The notes under the pieces were generated by a model. That model saw only the letters and a list, made by a program, of their open reading frames with translations. It searched no databases and had not been told where the DNA came from. 64,000 nt of DNA from a bacterium (GTDB taxonomy: Bacteria > BMS3Abin14): positions 66,160 through 130,159 of the forward strand of contig CP070719.1 of assembly GCA_020350725.1 (NCBI GenBank). The letters are read 5' to 3'. Position numbers and translations under genes: made by a program. Shown in pieces: positions 1-9,113 of this stretch; position 1 is the stretch's first letter; each line of letters begins with the position of its first letter.

Positions 1-1578
1 ATCTCCGACCTCCGCGACGAGTCGGACCGGGAGGGCATGCGGCTTGTCGTGGAGCTCAAGCGGGACAGGGACGAGATCGCCGAGGTGGTCCTCAATCAGC
101 TCTATTCCATGACCCAGATGAAGTCGACATTCGGCGTTCAGATGCTGGCCATCCACCGGAACCAGCCGGTCCTCTGCACCCTGCCCCAGGTGCTTGGCCA
201 CTTTGTCGACTTCCGGGTCGAGGTGGTCACCCGCAGAACCCGGTTCCTCCTGGCCAGGGCGGAAGAGCGAGCCCACATCCTGGAGGGTCTGAAGATCGCC
301 CTGGACAACATCGATGCCGTCGTGGAGCTGATCAAGAAGTCCAAGGATGTCCCCGAGGCCCGGGGCGGCCTCATAAAGCGGTTCGGCCTGTCGGAAAAAC
401 AGGCCAACGCCATCCTGGAGATGCGACTCTCCCGTCTCACAGGGCTGGAAAGGGAAAAGGTCGAGACAGAACTGACAGAGACGCTGGCCGAGATCAGCCG
501 GCTCCGGGCCATCCTGGCCGACGAGAAGAAGGTGTTGGCGGTCATCGTGGACGAACTGAGGGGGGTCCGCGACCGATACGGCGACGCCAGGCGGACCGAG
601 ATCGTGGCGGACACCGGTGAGCTGTCAATGGAGGACCTCATCGTGGACGAGGAGGTCCTCGTCACCGTGTCCCACTCGGGCTATATCAAGAGATCATCTC
701 TGGCGCTGTACCGCTCCCAGCAGCGCGGCGGCAAAGGGCTGACCGGCCTGTCCATGAGGGATCAGGATTTCGCCGAACATATCTTCGCGGCCTCGACCCA
801 CAGCCATATCCTGTTCTTCACCAATCGGGGAAAAGTGTATTGGCTGAAGGTCCACGAACTTCCCCAGATGGGGCGGGCGGCCAGGGGCAAGAACATGGTT
901 AATATCCTGCCTGTCGAGGCAGACGAGGAAGTCACGGCCTTCCTCCCGGTCAGGCACTTCACCGATCGGCACTTCGTCGTCATGGCGACCAGGAACGGCG
1001 TGGTGAAGAAGACGGCGCTCTCCGCCTATTCCAATCCCCGCTCAACCGGGATCATCGCCCTGACCCTCGACGCCGGGGACGAACTGATCTCCTCCCTTCT
1101 CACCGACGGGGAGCGGGATCTCCTTATCTGCACCCGTCAGGGACAGGGGATCCGTTTCCGGGAGCAGGCGGTCCGCCCGATGGGCCGGACCGCCAGGGGC
1201 GTTCGGGGGATCAATCTGAGAACGGGCGACAGGGTCGTGGGCATGGAGGTCGTCAACGACGCCGCCTACCTCCTCACCGTCACCGAGCGCGGCTTCGGCA
1301 AGCGCACGTCCATGAAGGATTACAATCCCATCGGGCGGGGCGGGAAGGGCGTGCGATCGGTAAAGGTCACGGAAAAGTCGGGAGAGCTGGTGGGCATCCT
1401 CCAGGTGGGCTCCGAGGAGGAGATCATGTTGATCACTGACGCGGGCAGGCTGATCCGCATGCCCGTGGGGGGCATCTCGGTCTACAGCCGATCTTCCCAG
1501 GGCGTCAAGCTCATCGACATGCCTAAACCCGACGAGAAGGTCGTCTCCGTGGCCCTCATTCAGAAGGGGGAAGGCTGA
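1..1578 (+). CDS. gyrA: DNA gyrase subunit A, 3' part (5' end outside the window)
   Basis: The frame is open from base 1 and stops at 1578, so the start and the DNA-cleaving tyrosine lie upstream of the window. The roughly 525 visible residues cover the end of the coiled-coil/C-gate region and a complete C-terminal beta-pinwheel that wraps DNA. The GyrA box appears as QQRGGKG near 718-738, and the pinwheel blades repeat loops such as ARGKNM, ARGVRGINL and GRGGKGVRSV. With GyrB this subunit forms the A2B2 enzyme that introduces negative supercoils using ATP. ParC is the alternative, but a well-kept box favours GyrA. The protein ends soon after the last blade (EKVVSVALIQKGEG) without the long acidic tail of enterobacterial GyrA. 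gyrB is not visible. Confidence 0.95.
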   Translation: MSDLRDESDREGMRLVVELKRDRDEIAEVVLNQLYSMTQMKSTFGVQMLAIHRNQPVLCTLPQVLGHFVDFRVEVVTRRTRFLLARAEERAHILEGLKIALDNIDAVVELIKKSKDVPEARGGLIKRFGLSEKQANAILEMRLSRLTGLEREKVETELTETLAEISRLRAILADEKKVLAVIVDELRGVRDRYGDARRTEIVADTGELSMEDLIVDEEVLVTVSHSGYIKRSSLALYRSQQRGGKGLTGLSMRDQDFAEHIFAASTHSHILFFTNRGKVYWLKVHELPQMGRAARGKNMVNILPVEADEEVTAFLPVRHFTDRHFVVMATRNGVVKKTALSAYSNPRSTGIIALTLDAGDELISSLLTDGERDLLICTRQGQGIRFREQAVRPMGRTARGVRGINLRTGDRVVGMEVVNDAAYLLTVTERGFGKRTSMKDYNPIGRGGKGVRSVKVTEKSGELVGILQVGSEEEIMLITDAGRLIRMPVGGISVYSRSSQGVKLIDMPKPDEKVVSVALIQKGEG

Positions 1579-1743
1579 CTGAAGGAGGGGGGCCGGGCCG
1601 GGCCGGGAACCGCGGGACGTCCGACGGAGACCATACAGGGAGAACTGGATCTTGCTTGGAGTGTTGAGCCGGGTCTCGAGGTGGGAAAGATCTGACGGCA
1701 GGTCTCCTGTCCGCCTCTCCTTTCGCGATCAGGGGTTACGCAC

Positions 1744-2064
1744 ATGAAAGAAGACCGCAGACATCCACGCCGCGAGGCCCCCGATGGATCCATCGCCATC
1801 TGCGGCAGCAAACCCTTCCGCCTGCTGGACTACAGCGAAAACGGCGTGGGCCTGAGATTCTACGGAGACGACGATATCTCCGAGGACATGGATATCATTC
1901 TCCTCGTGCCGGAGAAGGACCTCCCCGGGGATGAGCTGAAGTGCCGCAAGGTCTATGACGTGACCATGAAAAAAACCGGGACATTCACCTATTCCCGGGA
2001 CAGGCGCATTGGTCTGCAGTTCGTGGAGCCCCAGCCGGACCTCGTCAAAGCGATGGAGGGCTAG
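1744..2064 (+). CDS. Single-domain PilZ protein (probable c-di-GMP receptor)
   Basis: A 106-residue protein that is little more than one PilZ domain. The N-terminal arginine motif is seen as RRHPRRE (residues 5-11) and the second c-di-GMP contact, usually D/NxSxxG, as DYSENGVG (about residues 29-36). Both binding elements are therefore present. The family binds cyclic di-GMP and relays it to motility, secretion or polysaccharide systems. The gene follows gyrA after 165 bases. An HD-GYP regulator that could remove the same signal lies 4.5 kb downstream, but no physical link is shown. The output partner is not visible. Confidence 0.85.
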   Translation: MKEDRRHPRREAPDGSIAICGSKPFRLLDYSENGVGLRFYGDDDISEDMDIILLVPEKDLPGDELKCRKVYDVTMKKTGTFTYSRDRRIGLQFVEPQPDLVKAMEG

Positions 2065-2100
2065 AAGAGAACACCTCCCTCCAGAGAAGACCCTTGTATC

Positions 2101-2919
2101 TTGAATGACACCTCACTGAAAAGACCGGCCTTGCTCCTGGTCGCCGCCGCGGCTCTGTTCGCCCTGGCAGCGGCCGGCTGTTCCGCGGAAAGAAAGGAGC
2201 GGGCCCTGTACCGGCAGGCCATGATCGCCCTGGACGACGGCCTGGACGGAGCGGCTGTCGAGTATCTTACCCGGTTTCTGGTCAAATACCCCGACAGCCC
2301 TCTCATTGAGGACTGCCTGTTCCAAAGGGGCACCATCTACTACCTTTATCAGGGACGCTATCAGGAGGCCGTATCCGATTTCAGGGAACAGCTGGCGAGA
2401 TTCCCTGAGGGGGAGCGCGCCTACCAGGCAAGGAAGAACATTGCTGAGATCCTTGAGAACAAGGTGGGCAACTGCCGGGGGGCCATCGCGGAGTACCAGC
2501 GGCTCATAACCGATTTCGAAACGATCTTCGGTGACGATGAAGCCCAACTCCGGATCGCCAACTGTTACTTCGAGCTGATGAACTTCGAGCAGTCGATCCT
2601 GGAATACCAGATCCTGATCGACCGCTACCAGACGAGCCCGTTGGTTCCGGAAGCCTATTTCCGGATCGCGACCGCCTATCAGACCGCCGGAGAGCTGGTG
2701 GACGCCGAGAGGTCCTGGCGCACCTACCTGGCCCGATACCCCGATGGGGGCCTTCGCCTGGACGCCATGTTCGGCCTCGCCTCCACCCTGGAGGAAAAGG
2801 AGGACCTGACGGAAGCACTGGCCATTTACCAGGAGATCTTCGACGCCTATGAGAACAAAGAGGCCATCACGTGGCGAATAGAGAGAGTACGGGAAAGGCA
2901 GAGATTGAGGGGGAGGTAA
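2101..2919 (+). CDS. TPR-repeat outer-membrane lipoprotein (BamD/YbgF-like)
   Basis: The protein has 272 residues. A charged N-terminus is followed by a hydrophobic stretch and a lipobox ending AAAGC, with the probable lipidated cysteine at residue 27. The rest is a run of tetratricopeptide helices from about residue 35 to 262, with recurrent patterns such as AVEYLTRFLVKYPDSP, SILEYQILIDRYQTSP and AERSWRTYLARYPDGG. This spacing is typical of the BamD/YbgF (CpoB) type of periplasmic scaffold, but no OmpA-like or Bam partner is adjacent, so no specific complex can be named. The only start that keeps the signal peptide is the TTG at 2101; the upstream ribosome site is poor. Confidence 0.8.
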   Translation: MNDTSLKRPALLLVAAAALFALAAAGCSAERKERALYRQAMIALDDGLDGAAVEYLTRFLVKYPDSPLIEDCLFQRGTIYYLYQGRYQEAVSDFREQLARFPEGERAYQARKNIAEILENKVGNCRGAIAEYQRLITDFETIFGDDEAQLRIANCYFELMNFEQSILEYQILIDRYQTSPLVPEAYFRIATAYQTAGELVDAERSWRTYLARYPDGGLRLDAMFGLASTLEEKEDLTEALAIYQEIFDAYENKEAITWRIERVRERQRLRGR

Positions 2920-3008
2920 ACGGGGAGCAGGAGTTGCAGGTGCCGGGTTTCGGGTAAATGGCATAAAACTGGAACCTGGAACATGCCTTATCATCCCCGG
3001 AGGCGGCA

Positions 3009-3569
3009 ATGGGGAGAGAGAGACACAGGGTGTGTCCCTGGTACGAGGCCTACCTTTTCGACAATCCCCTCAGGCGCCTCGTCCACAGTCCGGCCCGGAT
3101 CCTTGGCCCGTATGTCGACACGGGCATGACCGTGCTGGACATCGGCTGCGGCATGGGGTTCTTCTCCCTGGCAATGGCTCGCCTGGTGGGGCCCGAGGGG
3201 AGGGTCTTCGCCTTGGACATCCAGCCCCAGATGCTGCGGGTGCTGAAGCGGCGGGCAATGCGGGCCGACCTGATGGACAGGATAGAGACAAGGCTCATCG
3301 GGGATAATGACCTCGGGCTCGACGGAGGTGTCGATTTCGTCCTCGCCTTCTGGATGGTTCACGAGGTCCCGGACCAGGAATCCTTCCTCCGCCGCACGGC
3401 GGCCGTTCTGAACCACGGGGCGAAGCTGCTCATCGCCGAGCCGTTCTACCATGTCAAGGCCAGGGAGATGGAAGAGGTGATCTCGGTTGCCGCCCGCCTG
3501 GGACTGACGGCCCTGGAGAGACCGAAAGTCAGGATGAGCCGCGCTGTGGTTCTGGAGAGGAAGCGGTGA
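3009..3569 (+). CDS. Class I SAM-dependent methyltransferase
   Basis: A compact 186-residue Rossmann-fold methyltransferase. Motif I is VLDIGCGMG (residues 42-50), motif II has the ribose-binding acid in VFALDIQ, and post-motif residues FVLAFWMVHEVPD match motif IV/V of the Methyltransf_11/25 type. A GGAGG site lies just before the ATG. The substrate cannot be deduced. The small size and lack of extra domains fit a small-molecule or lipid methyltransferase. It is separated from the TPR lipoprotein by 89 bases that contain the word repeats discussed in the findings. Confidence 0.85.
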   Translation: MGRERHRVCPWYEAYLFDNPLRRLVHSPARILGPYVDTGMTVLDIGCGMGFFSLAMARLVGPEGRVFALDIQPQMLRVLKRRAMRADLMDRIETRLIGDNDLGLDGGVDFVLAFWMVHEVPDQESFLRRTAAVLNHGAKLLIAEPFYHVKAREMEEVISVAARLGLTALERPKVRMSRAVVLERKR

Positions 3570-3774
3570 GGGCTGCTCATAAAGCGATCGGCGAGGACAA
3601 TGATCCCGGGGAGCGCAGAGGGAGAAAGAGTGGCGGGGCCGACCGGGAGGAACAGCTGGGCCTGTCCCTGCCGCCGGACCGCGGCAGCCTGCCGAACCGT
3701 TCCTCACGGATCCGTCGGCGGCCGCAGGATGCACTTTGACCGGGCATACCCCGCACGGAGGACCCACCTGTCTC

Positions 3775-4002
3775 GTGCCTTCTGATCTCGTCACAGTCTC
3801 CACCCACGCGAACGTCCTGGAGGCCGAAATGGCCAGGTCCCTCCTGAAATCGGCCGATGTCGAGTCCTTCATTCAGGCCCCTTTCGCCAACGCCCTATAT
3901 CCTGGAGTGCTGGGGGAGGTCAGGCTTCAGGTCAGAGAGGCCGACCTGGGCCGGGCGAGAGAGGTGCTGGAGGGCCTGTCCGGGGCCAACGGGCAACCCT
4001 GA
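3775..4002 (+). CDS. DUF2007-type small protein (putative signal-transducing domain)
   Basis: A 75-residue protein from a GTG at 3775, preceded by GGAGG at about 3757. An in-frame TTG at 3736 would add a Pro/Gly-rich stretch that does not look conserved. The sequence VTVSTHANVLEAEMARSLL, with a central loop and ending LGRAREVLEGL, has the beta-alpha-beta ferredoxin-like pattern of DUF2007 proteins, which typically read 'A N xx EA xx ax xx L xx x GI' and act as small ligand-binding or regulatory modules. The exact role is unknown. It lies between the methyltransferase and the M28 peptidase, on the same strand. Confidence 0.7.
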   Translation: MPSDLVTVSTHANVLEAEMARSLLKSADVESFIQAPFANALYPGVLGEVRLQVREADLGRAREVLEGLSGANGQP

Positions 4003-4195
4003 GGGCTGGAAACAGCGGACACGGCCCCCTGCCGGGCTTCTCCCCGTGACGGCCGTCTCGGGCCTGGTCGCCCCCGGTGCCCGCTTTTTCCATGGTCTTT
4101 CCCGGCAGGTATGGCGGCTGTTTTTCTTTGGTCGGAGCCCGTGGTAAGATCGCCGGCACGATGTCACCGGAAACCCTCCCCGGGCAAGGGCCGAA

Positions 4196-5188
4196 ATGGA
4201 CGACAGGACACGTCGGCGGTTGAAACGTCTGATGATGTGGGCGGTGATCATATTGGGAGTGGCGGCCCTGTGGTTCTGGACCACTCAGCCCCTGTTCGGA
4301 AGACAGGCTGCCTTCGAGCAGGGGCCGTCCGTCGATCCGGAAAGGCTGGAGGCCCACGTAAGGGCTCTGGCCGAGGAAATGGTCCCCCGGGACTCCGGGC
4401 ACCCCGAGAACCTGCGCCGGGCGGCAGAATACATCCGGCGGGAATTCGACAGGACGAAGGGCGAGGTGACCGGGATCGATTATCAGATAGGAGGCAGGGA
4501 GTACAGCATCGTTTCCCTGCTCCTGGGCCCGCAGACGCAGGAGCGGATCGTTATCGGCGCCCACTACGACTCGCCGCCGGGCTCCCCCGGGGCGGACGAC
4601 AACGCCAGCGGAGTCGCAGGGCTGGTGGAACTGGCCCACGCGTTGAGCAGCGCGCGCCTGCCGATGGCGGTGGAGCTGGTAGCCTATCCCGTGGAGGAGC
4701 CCCCCTTTTACCGGACGCAAGCCATGGGCAGCTTTGTCCACGCCTCTTCCCTGAGGAGACGGGGCGTGAGGGTCCGGCTCATGGTCTGCCTGGAGATGAT
4801 CGGCTATTTCAACGACGGCCCCTTCACCCAGTCCTACCCTTTTCCCCTCTTTCGTCTCACCTATCCCTGGCGGGCCAACTACATAGCCGTGGTGGCCCGC
4901 CTGCGGGAGGGGAGGATCACGCGCCGGTTCAAAAGGGCCATGCGGGCTGCCTGCTCGGTGCCGGTGTTCTCTTTCAACGGCCCCTCTCTGGTCCCCGGAG
5001 TGGACCTCTCCGATCACCTGAATTACTGGAAGATGGGGTTCCGCGCCGTCATGGTAACCGACACCTCATTTTACAGGTACGATCATTATCACGGACCGGG
5101 CGACGTGGCGGCCAACCTCGATTACGGGAGGATGGCTGAGGTGGTCCGGGGCCTGTATGGTGCCGTCCTGGACACGGCAAAACGCTAG
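4196..5188 (+). CDS. M28-family metallopeptidase, membrane-anchored
   Basis: The protein has 330 residues with an N-terminal membrane anchor (about residues 12-30, after several arginines), placing the catalytic domain outside the membrane. The M28 zinc ligands are seen in order: histidine in GAHYDS (residue 123), bridging aspartate in GADDNASG, the catalytic Glu and neighbouring ligand in YPVEEPP, the acidic ligand in CLEMIGYF, and the last histidine in SDHLNYW. The set looks complete, so an active aminopeptidase/carboxypeptidase-like enzyme is expected. Substrate specificity cannot be read from the sequence. The ATG at 4196 keeps the anchor; an alternative frame across this region has no family resemblance. 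Confidence 0.88.
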   Translation: MDDRTRRRLKRLMMWAVIILGVAALWFWTTQPLFGRQAAFEQGPSVDPERLEAHVRALAEEMVPRDSGHPENLRRAAEYIRREFDRTKGEVTGIDYQIGGREYSIVSLLLGPQTQERIVIGAHYDSPPGSPGADDNASGVAGLVELAHALSSARLPMAVELVAYPVEEPPFYRTQAMGSFVHASSLRRRGVRVRLMVCLEMIGYFNDGPFTQSYPFPLFRLTYPWRANYIAVVARLREGRITRRFKRAMRAACSVPVFSFNGPSLVPGVDLSDHLNYWKMGFRAVMVTDTSFYRYDHYHGPGDVAANLDYGRMAEVVRGLYGAVLDTAKR

Positions 5189-5325
5189 GGGGCAGGTGCC
5201 CGCTCCCCACCCCGGCCCCACCGGCCTTCCCCGCGCGGGGCAGCTGCCCCACACCGGCGGCCATCGCTTCGGCGAGCCGGCCGGCCGCCCTTGACGGCAC
5301 CGCAGCGGGGGCATACCCTTTAAAC

Positions 5326-6459
5326 ATGCCCCTTCTCGACAAACAGGTGACCATCGGCCGGGTGCGTGGGATCTCCATCGTCATCGATCCCTCCTGGTTT
5401 CTCATCTTCATCCTCCTGTCCTGGGTCCTGTCGGCCAGCTATTTCCCGCTCCAGGTCCCTGGTCTGGCACCGTTCGCCTACTGGGCGGCAGGCACCCTGG
5501 CCGCCGCCGGCCTCTTTCTGTCCGTAACCCTGCACGAGCTGGGACATTCCCTTGTCGCCATCCGGCGGGGCCTGCCGGTCAAGAAGATAGTGCTCTTCGT
5601 GTTCGGCGGCGTCAGCCAGCTGGAGGAGGAGCCGGAGGATGCCGGCACGGAGATGATCATGGCCATCGTGGGCCCCCTTGTCAGCGCCGCCCTCGCGGGA
5701 GGCCTGCACCTGGCCAAGGTGGCGGCCTCGGCCGCAGGCGCCGCCCCCCTGGCGGTGGTCTTCCTGGGCTATCTGGCCTTTGTCAATCTCATCCTGTCGG
5801 TGTTCAACCTGCTGCCGGGCCTTCCCCTGGACGGCGGCCGCCTGCTGCGGGCCCTGATGTGGAAGCGGGGCGGAGACCCCCTGAGGGCGACCTGGGTGGC
5901 AAGTGAGGTGGGAGCCGGGTTCGGATCAGCCCTGTTCATCATCGGCGCCTTTCTCGTGTTGATGGGCAACCTCGCCGGGCTGTGGTACATCCTCATCGGG
6001 TTTTTCCTGAGGAACGCCGCCCAGGCGAGCTACCAGCAGATGACATACAGGAGCCTGCTCGCGGGGGTGAAGGTCGAACAGATAATGACGGAAAATCCCG
6101 TCACGGTCGACCAGGATATCCTGCTGGAGGAATTTGTCGACCAATTCCTCCTCGCCTACCATCACCCGGTCTTTCCCGTTCTGGCGGGGGACCGGGTCAG
6201 GGGCGTTGCCGAGGCCGAGGCGGTAAAAAAGGTGCCACGGGAGCTCTGGAAAACCCAGACCATCGAACGCTGTTATCGTCCGCTTTCCGAGGTGCAGGTG
6301 CTCTCTCCCTCCGAGGACGCCTCCGAGGCCCTGAAAAAGATGGTGGAAACAAAGTCGGGACGTCTTCTGGTCATGCAGGGAGACCGTCTCGTCGGCATCC
6401 TCTCCAGACGGGACATCATGGACTACCTGAACCTGAAGTCCAGCCTGTTTCTCGGCTGA
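5326..6459 (+). CDS. Site-2 protease family (M50) membrane protease with two CBS domains
   Basis: The 377-residue protein combines a hydrophobic M50 core with a C-terminal CBS pair. The zinc motif is HELGH (residues 70-74) in the second membrane helix, and the second motif NLLPGLPLDGGR supplies the aspartate ligand. Several further membrane segments follow, then cytosolic CBS domains from about residue 250 (VEQIMTENPVTVDQD... and VLSPSEDASEALKKM...). This is the Rip3/SpoIVFB-like class that cuts substrates inside the membrane; CBS domains commonly sense adenosyl ligands. It is distinct from RseP because it lacks PDZ domains. Substrate unknown. It follows the M28 peptidase by 137 bases. Confidence 0.92.
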   Translation: MPLLDKQVTIGRVRGISIVIDPSWFLIFILLSWVLSASYFPLQVPGLAPFAYWAAGTLAAAGLFLSVTLHELGHSLVAIRRGLPVKKIVLFVFGGVSQLEEEPEDAGTEMIMAIVGPLVSAALAGGLHLAKVAASAAGAAPLAVVFLGYLAFVNLILSVFNLLPGLPLDGGRLLRALMWKRGGDPLRATWVASEVGAGFGSALFIIGAFLVLMGNLAGLWYILIGFFLRNAAQASYQQMTYRSLLAGVKVEQIMTENPVTVDQDILLEEFVDQFLLAYHHPVFPVLAGDRVRGVAEAEAVKKVPRELWKTQTIERCYRPLSEVQVLSPSEDASEALKKMVETKSGRLLVMQGDRLVGILSRRDIMDYLNLKSSLFLG

Positions 6460-6529
6460 CCGCAGCGGCCTCCGCCGGGGCAAGGGGAGACCGCCTCTCA
6501 TCCGCAGGCCACCCACTTTCGCTAATATT

Positions 6530-6563
6530 AACAATTTTTGTTGACAAGCAATTACAATATTGT
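6530..6563 (+). promoter_or_regulatory. Two short palindromes overlapping the HD-GYP promoter
   Basis: AACAA-TTT-TTGTT (6530-6542) overlaps the -35 box and ACAATATTGT (6554-6563) lies in the -35/-10 spacer. Both share ACAA/TTGT half-sites. Their position is that of a repressor operator. No regulator is identified. Confidence 0.45.
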
Positions 6564-6569
6564 TATTTT
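6541..6569 (+). promoter_or_regulatory. Sigma-70-type promoter of the HD-GYP regulator
   Basis: A perfect TTGACA (6541-6546) is followed after 17 bases by TATTTT (6564-6569) in an AT-rich island that stands out from the GC-rich surroundings. The start codon of the regulator is 37 bases further on. Confidence 0.75.
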
Positions 6570-6606
6570 GGGCCATGTTCTGTTCCTGTTGACCCGGGAG
6601 TTGGTT

Positions 6607-7716
6607 ATGGAAAGGGGAACATCTGACAGAAACGCGTCACCGGCTTCCAGGATCGATGCCGGGGCCGACCTGCACACGAGGATCCTGGTGGTGGAGGACA
6701 ACAGGGTCACCAACGACATGGTCAAGGATTTTCTCCGGGAGAGAAATTACCGGGTGGACCAGGCTTTCAACGGGAGCGAGGCGCTGCAGATGATGGCCCG
6801 GAACTCCTACGACATCGTGATCTCCGACATCGTTATGCCCGGCATGGACGGCATCGAATTCCTCAAGAGGGTGAAAAGCATCAAACCCGACCAGGAGGTG
6901 ATCATGGTCACCTCCTCGGTGGATATCAGTCACTCCATAGAGGCCATCAAGCTGCAGGCAATGGACTATATTCTGAAGCCCATCGACTTCAAGGAGTTCG
7001 ATGCCAGCATTCGAAGGGCACTGGAGAGGCTAACCCTCGGGAGGCTTCAGAAAGAGCACCGGGACATCCTCGAGTTCAAGATGATCGAGGAGGGAAGAAG
7101 GGCTCAAAGTGTCTTCTTCGACGCCGTCCAATCTCTGATCAATGCCATCGAGGCAAGGGATTCCTACACCAGGGGACACTCCCAGCGCGTCACCCGTTAC
7201 ACCGAGCTGATCACCGAGGTGCTTCAGCTTCCCGGAGAGGCGGCTTCAGAGATCAGGTTGGCCGCCCAGCTCCACGACATCGGCAAGCTGGGCATGTCCG
7301 ACTTCGTTCTGTCGAAAAGCGGAAAACTGACGGAGGAGGAGTTCGATCTGATTCGGAAACACCCGGATGTGGGCTATGCTATCCTGCAGCCCATTCTTCC
7401 CGGTCAGGCCCTTCTCGCGGTGAGGCACCACCACGAGAGATGGGATGGCGGAGGATATCCCCATGGATTGGCCGGCGAGGAGATTCCCCTCAGTGCGAGG
7501 ATCATCGCCCTCGCCGATGCCTTTGACGCCATGACCTCAAGAAGGGTGTACAGGTCGGCCATGAATACCCGTCAGGCCAGGGATGAGATCCTCCGCTGCT
7601 CCGGGTCACAGTTCGATCCGGCGCTGGTAGAACTGGCCCAGGATCTCATTGCCCGGGGAAAGGGTTTTGGGGAGGCATCCGACAGCCAGGAGGGGGGGAG
7701 CGTCACCGTGAACTGA
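6607..7716 (+). CDS. Response regulator with HD-GYP phosphodiesterase domain
   Basis: The start at 6607 is preferred over 6538 because the latter lies inside the promoter; GGGAG precedes 6607. The 369-residue protein has a receiver domain (acidic pair in VVEDNR, phospho-acceptor D74 in ISDIVMPG, lysine in ILKPID) and a C-terminal HD-GYP domain from about residue 175. The HD pair is in LHDIGKLG and the GYP motif is intact in HHERWDGGGYP. The family degrades cyclic di-GMP to pGpG or GMP in response to phosphorylation by a sensor kinase. No kinase is adjacent, so this is an orphan regulator. It plausibly antagonises signalling to the PilZ protein at 1744, which is an inference. Confidence 0.93.
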   Translation: MERGTSDRNASPASRIDAGADLHTRILVVEDNRVTNDMVKDFLRERNYRVDQAFNGSEALQMMARNSYDIVISDIVMPGMDGIEFLKRVKSIKPDQEVIMVTSSVDISHSIEAIKLQAMDYILKPIDFKEFDASIRRALERLTLGRLQKEHRDILEFKMIEEGRRAQSVFFDAVQSLINAIEARDSYTRGHSQRVTRYTELITEVLQLPGEAASEIRLAAQLHDIGKLGMSDFVLSKSGKLTEEEFDLIRKHPDVGYAILQPILPGQALLAVRHHHERWDGGGYPHGLAGEEIPLSARIIALADAFDAMTSRRVYRSAMNTRQARDEILRCSGSQFDPALVELAQDLIARGKGFGEASDSQEGGSVTVN

Positions 7717-8151
7717 GGACGAGGAAGCTCTCAACTTCTCGAGCTCAATCACCACCCGGTCTATCCTCGTTCCGGGCTCCTTCACCCGTAAGGGTTCCAG
7801 TGTTCCCTCCAGCACGACCGATTCAGATCCGATCTCAATGGTTGTCCGGGCCAGGAGGCGGTATGTGCCCCGGGGCGCGGCAAAGACGAAAGACCCGTGG
7901 TACCCGCTTTTGGTGTCGGTGAACCGCTTCCACCCCGGCTCGCCCCACCGGTAGACCTCGATATCGACGCCCTCCAGGGCCATTCCCCTGTGGACTGTTT
8001 TTCCGCTGACGGTGGCAAGCGACCGCGGGGACGGCCGGCAGGCGGAAGATCCTGAGATCAGGATCAGGCCCGCTGCCAGAAGGGCGATCGGGAGACGGAG
8101 GGTGCCGTTTCGGGGGAGGCGTCCTGAAATCGAGTCGGTTCTGTCTGTCAT
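7606..8151 (-). CDS. Putative lipoprotein with carboxypeptidase-regulatory-like beta domain
   Basis: A 181-residue protein on the minus strand. An N-terminal hydrophobic segment ends GSSAC, a possible lipobox. Residues 45-145 resemble a transthyretin/carboxypeptidase-regulatory fold: VSGKTVHRGMALEGVDIEVY, a glycine-rich turn, then GSFVFAAPRGTYRLLART. Such domains are small beta sandwiches on exported proteins. The last ~37 residues are antisense to the 3' end of the HD-GYP gene (111-base tail-to-tail overlap), and look low in conserved features, so the biological C-terminus may be the part before the overlap. Function unknown. Confidence 0.6.
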   Translation of the reverse strand: MTDRTDSISGRLPRNGTLRLPIALLAAGLILISGSSACRPSPRSLATVSGKTVHRGMALEGVDIEVYRWGEPGWKRFTDTKSGYHGSFVFAAPRGTYRLLARTTIEIGSESVVLEGTLEPLRVKEPGTRIDRVVIELEKLRASSSSVHGDAPPLLAVGCLPKTLSPGNEILGQFYQRRIEL

Positions 8152-8240
8152 GTCGTATTCCTGCCGTCAGCTCCCTGCGTAAGACATACGTCTGCTCACG
8201 GCTGCCTGCCGGCTATATCCGACGGGAGGTGCGGTCCGGA

Positions 8241-8903
8241 TCAGATCGCCACCAGAAGAAGGGCGGCCGTCGACAGACCCGCGAGGACGAAGACGGTTCC
8301 CACCCCCAGCCTGGATCCATAAAGGAGCCTTTCCTGAACCCTTCTGTGGAGCAGGTTCGCGAGGGCGCAGATGAGCAGGAACCAGATAGTGGCGCCGAAG
8401 GAGACGCCGGCTCCGATGAGGAAGGTCTCCCTGCTGAAGAGACTCCCCCCTCCAAGGCCCAGGGCCGCGAAGGCGGCCAGAAAGAAGGCGAGGGTCAGGG
8501 GGTTGGTAAGGACCAGGGTGCAGTTGAGCGCAGCGAGCCGGACGGAAGGGAAGTCGTCCCTTTCCGCGGTCCGGCCCCCGGAGCGCGACGAGAGAAGGAC
8601 GGCTCCCATGGATACCAGGAGCAGGCTCCCGGCGAGGCGAAGCCAGATCCCATCCCGGATGATGGCAGCTGAGATGAAGTCGGCGGAGACGGCGGCAAGG
8701 ATGCCGAAGATACCGTCCCCCAGCACGGCGCCCATCGCCGGGAGAAAAGCCCGCAGGAAACCGTAGGCTACCGTCCGCTGGATCGTCAGGATGCTGATGG
8801 GACCGAGGGGGACTGCTGCGGCGAAGCCCACACCGGCCGCGACGAGGAAGAGATTGGTGCCTGTCAGGAACTGATTCAGATAGAGGTGGCCGGACATGAG
8901 CAT
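8241..8903 (-). CDS. LysE/RhtB-family exporter
   Basis: A 220-residue integral membrane protein with about six hydrophobic segments. The family signature near the N-terminus is AAVPLGPISILTIQRTVAYG, and LVLTNPLTLAFFLAAFAALG is the typical mid-protein motif. LysE/RhtB proteins export amino acids or related small molecules by proton antiport. The substrate cannot be predicted. The ATG at 8903 (or 8897) keeps the first helix. The gene is divergent from the FmdB zinc-ribbon gene, so the 210 bases between them must contain both control regions. Confidence 0.85.
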   Translation of the reverse strand: MLMSGHLYLNQFLTGTNLFLVAAGVGFAAAVPLGPISILTIQRTVAYGFLRAFLPAMGAVLGDGIFGILAAVSADFISAAIIRDGIWLRLAGSLLLVSMGAVLLSSRSGGRTAERDDFPSVRLAALNCTLVLTNPLTLAFFLAAFAALGLGGGSLFSRETFLIGAGVSFGATIWFLLICALANLLHRRVQERLLYGSRLGVGTVFVLAGLSTAALLLVAI

Positions 8904-9113
8904 GGTTCATACACCATCGGCGATGAATTTGCACGCCATAAAGGGCAGACCGGTCAGGATCACAGCACGAGCCGGGCGAGCCGGCCCCAGGCATCGATGG
9001 GCCATCTTGACTTTTTTTTCAAGCCCCCCGAGAATATGCCGACGCCTGGGAAGGGCGCCTGCCGCGGCCTGCCGGGATGCTTCTCAAACTCAAATCCGCA
9101 GCGAGGTGAACAG

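Noticed and set aside
2113-3009. A 298-codon minus-strand frame opposite the TPR lipoprotein
   Set aside because: No ribosome site or domain; the plus-strand gene has a lipobox and TPR repeats.
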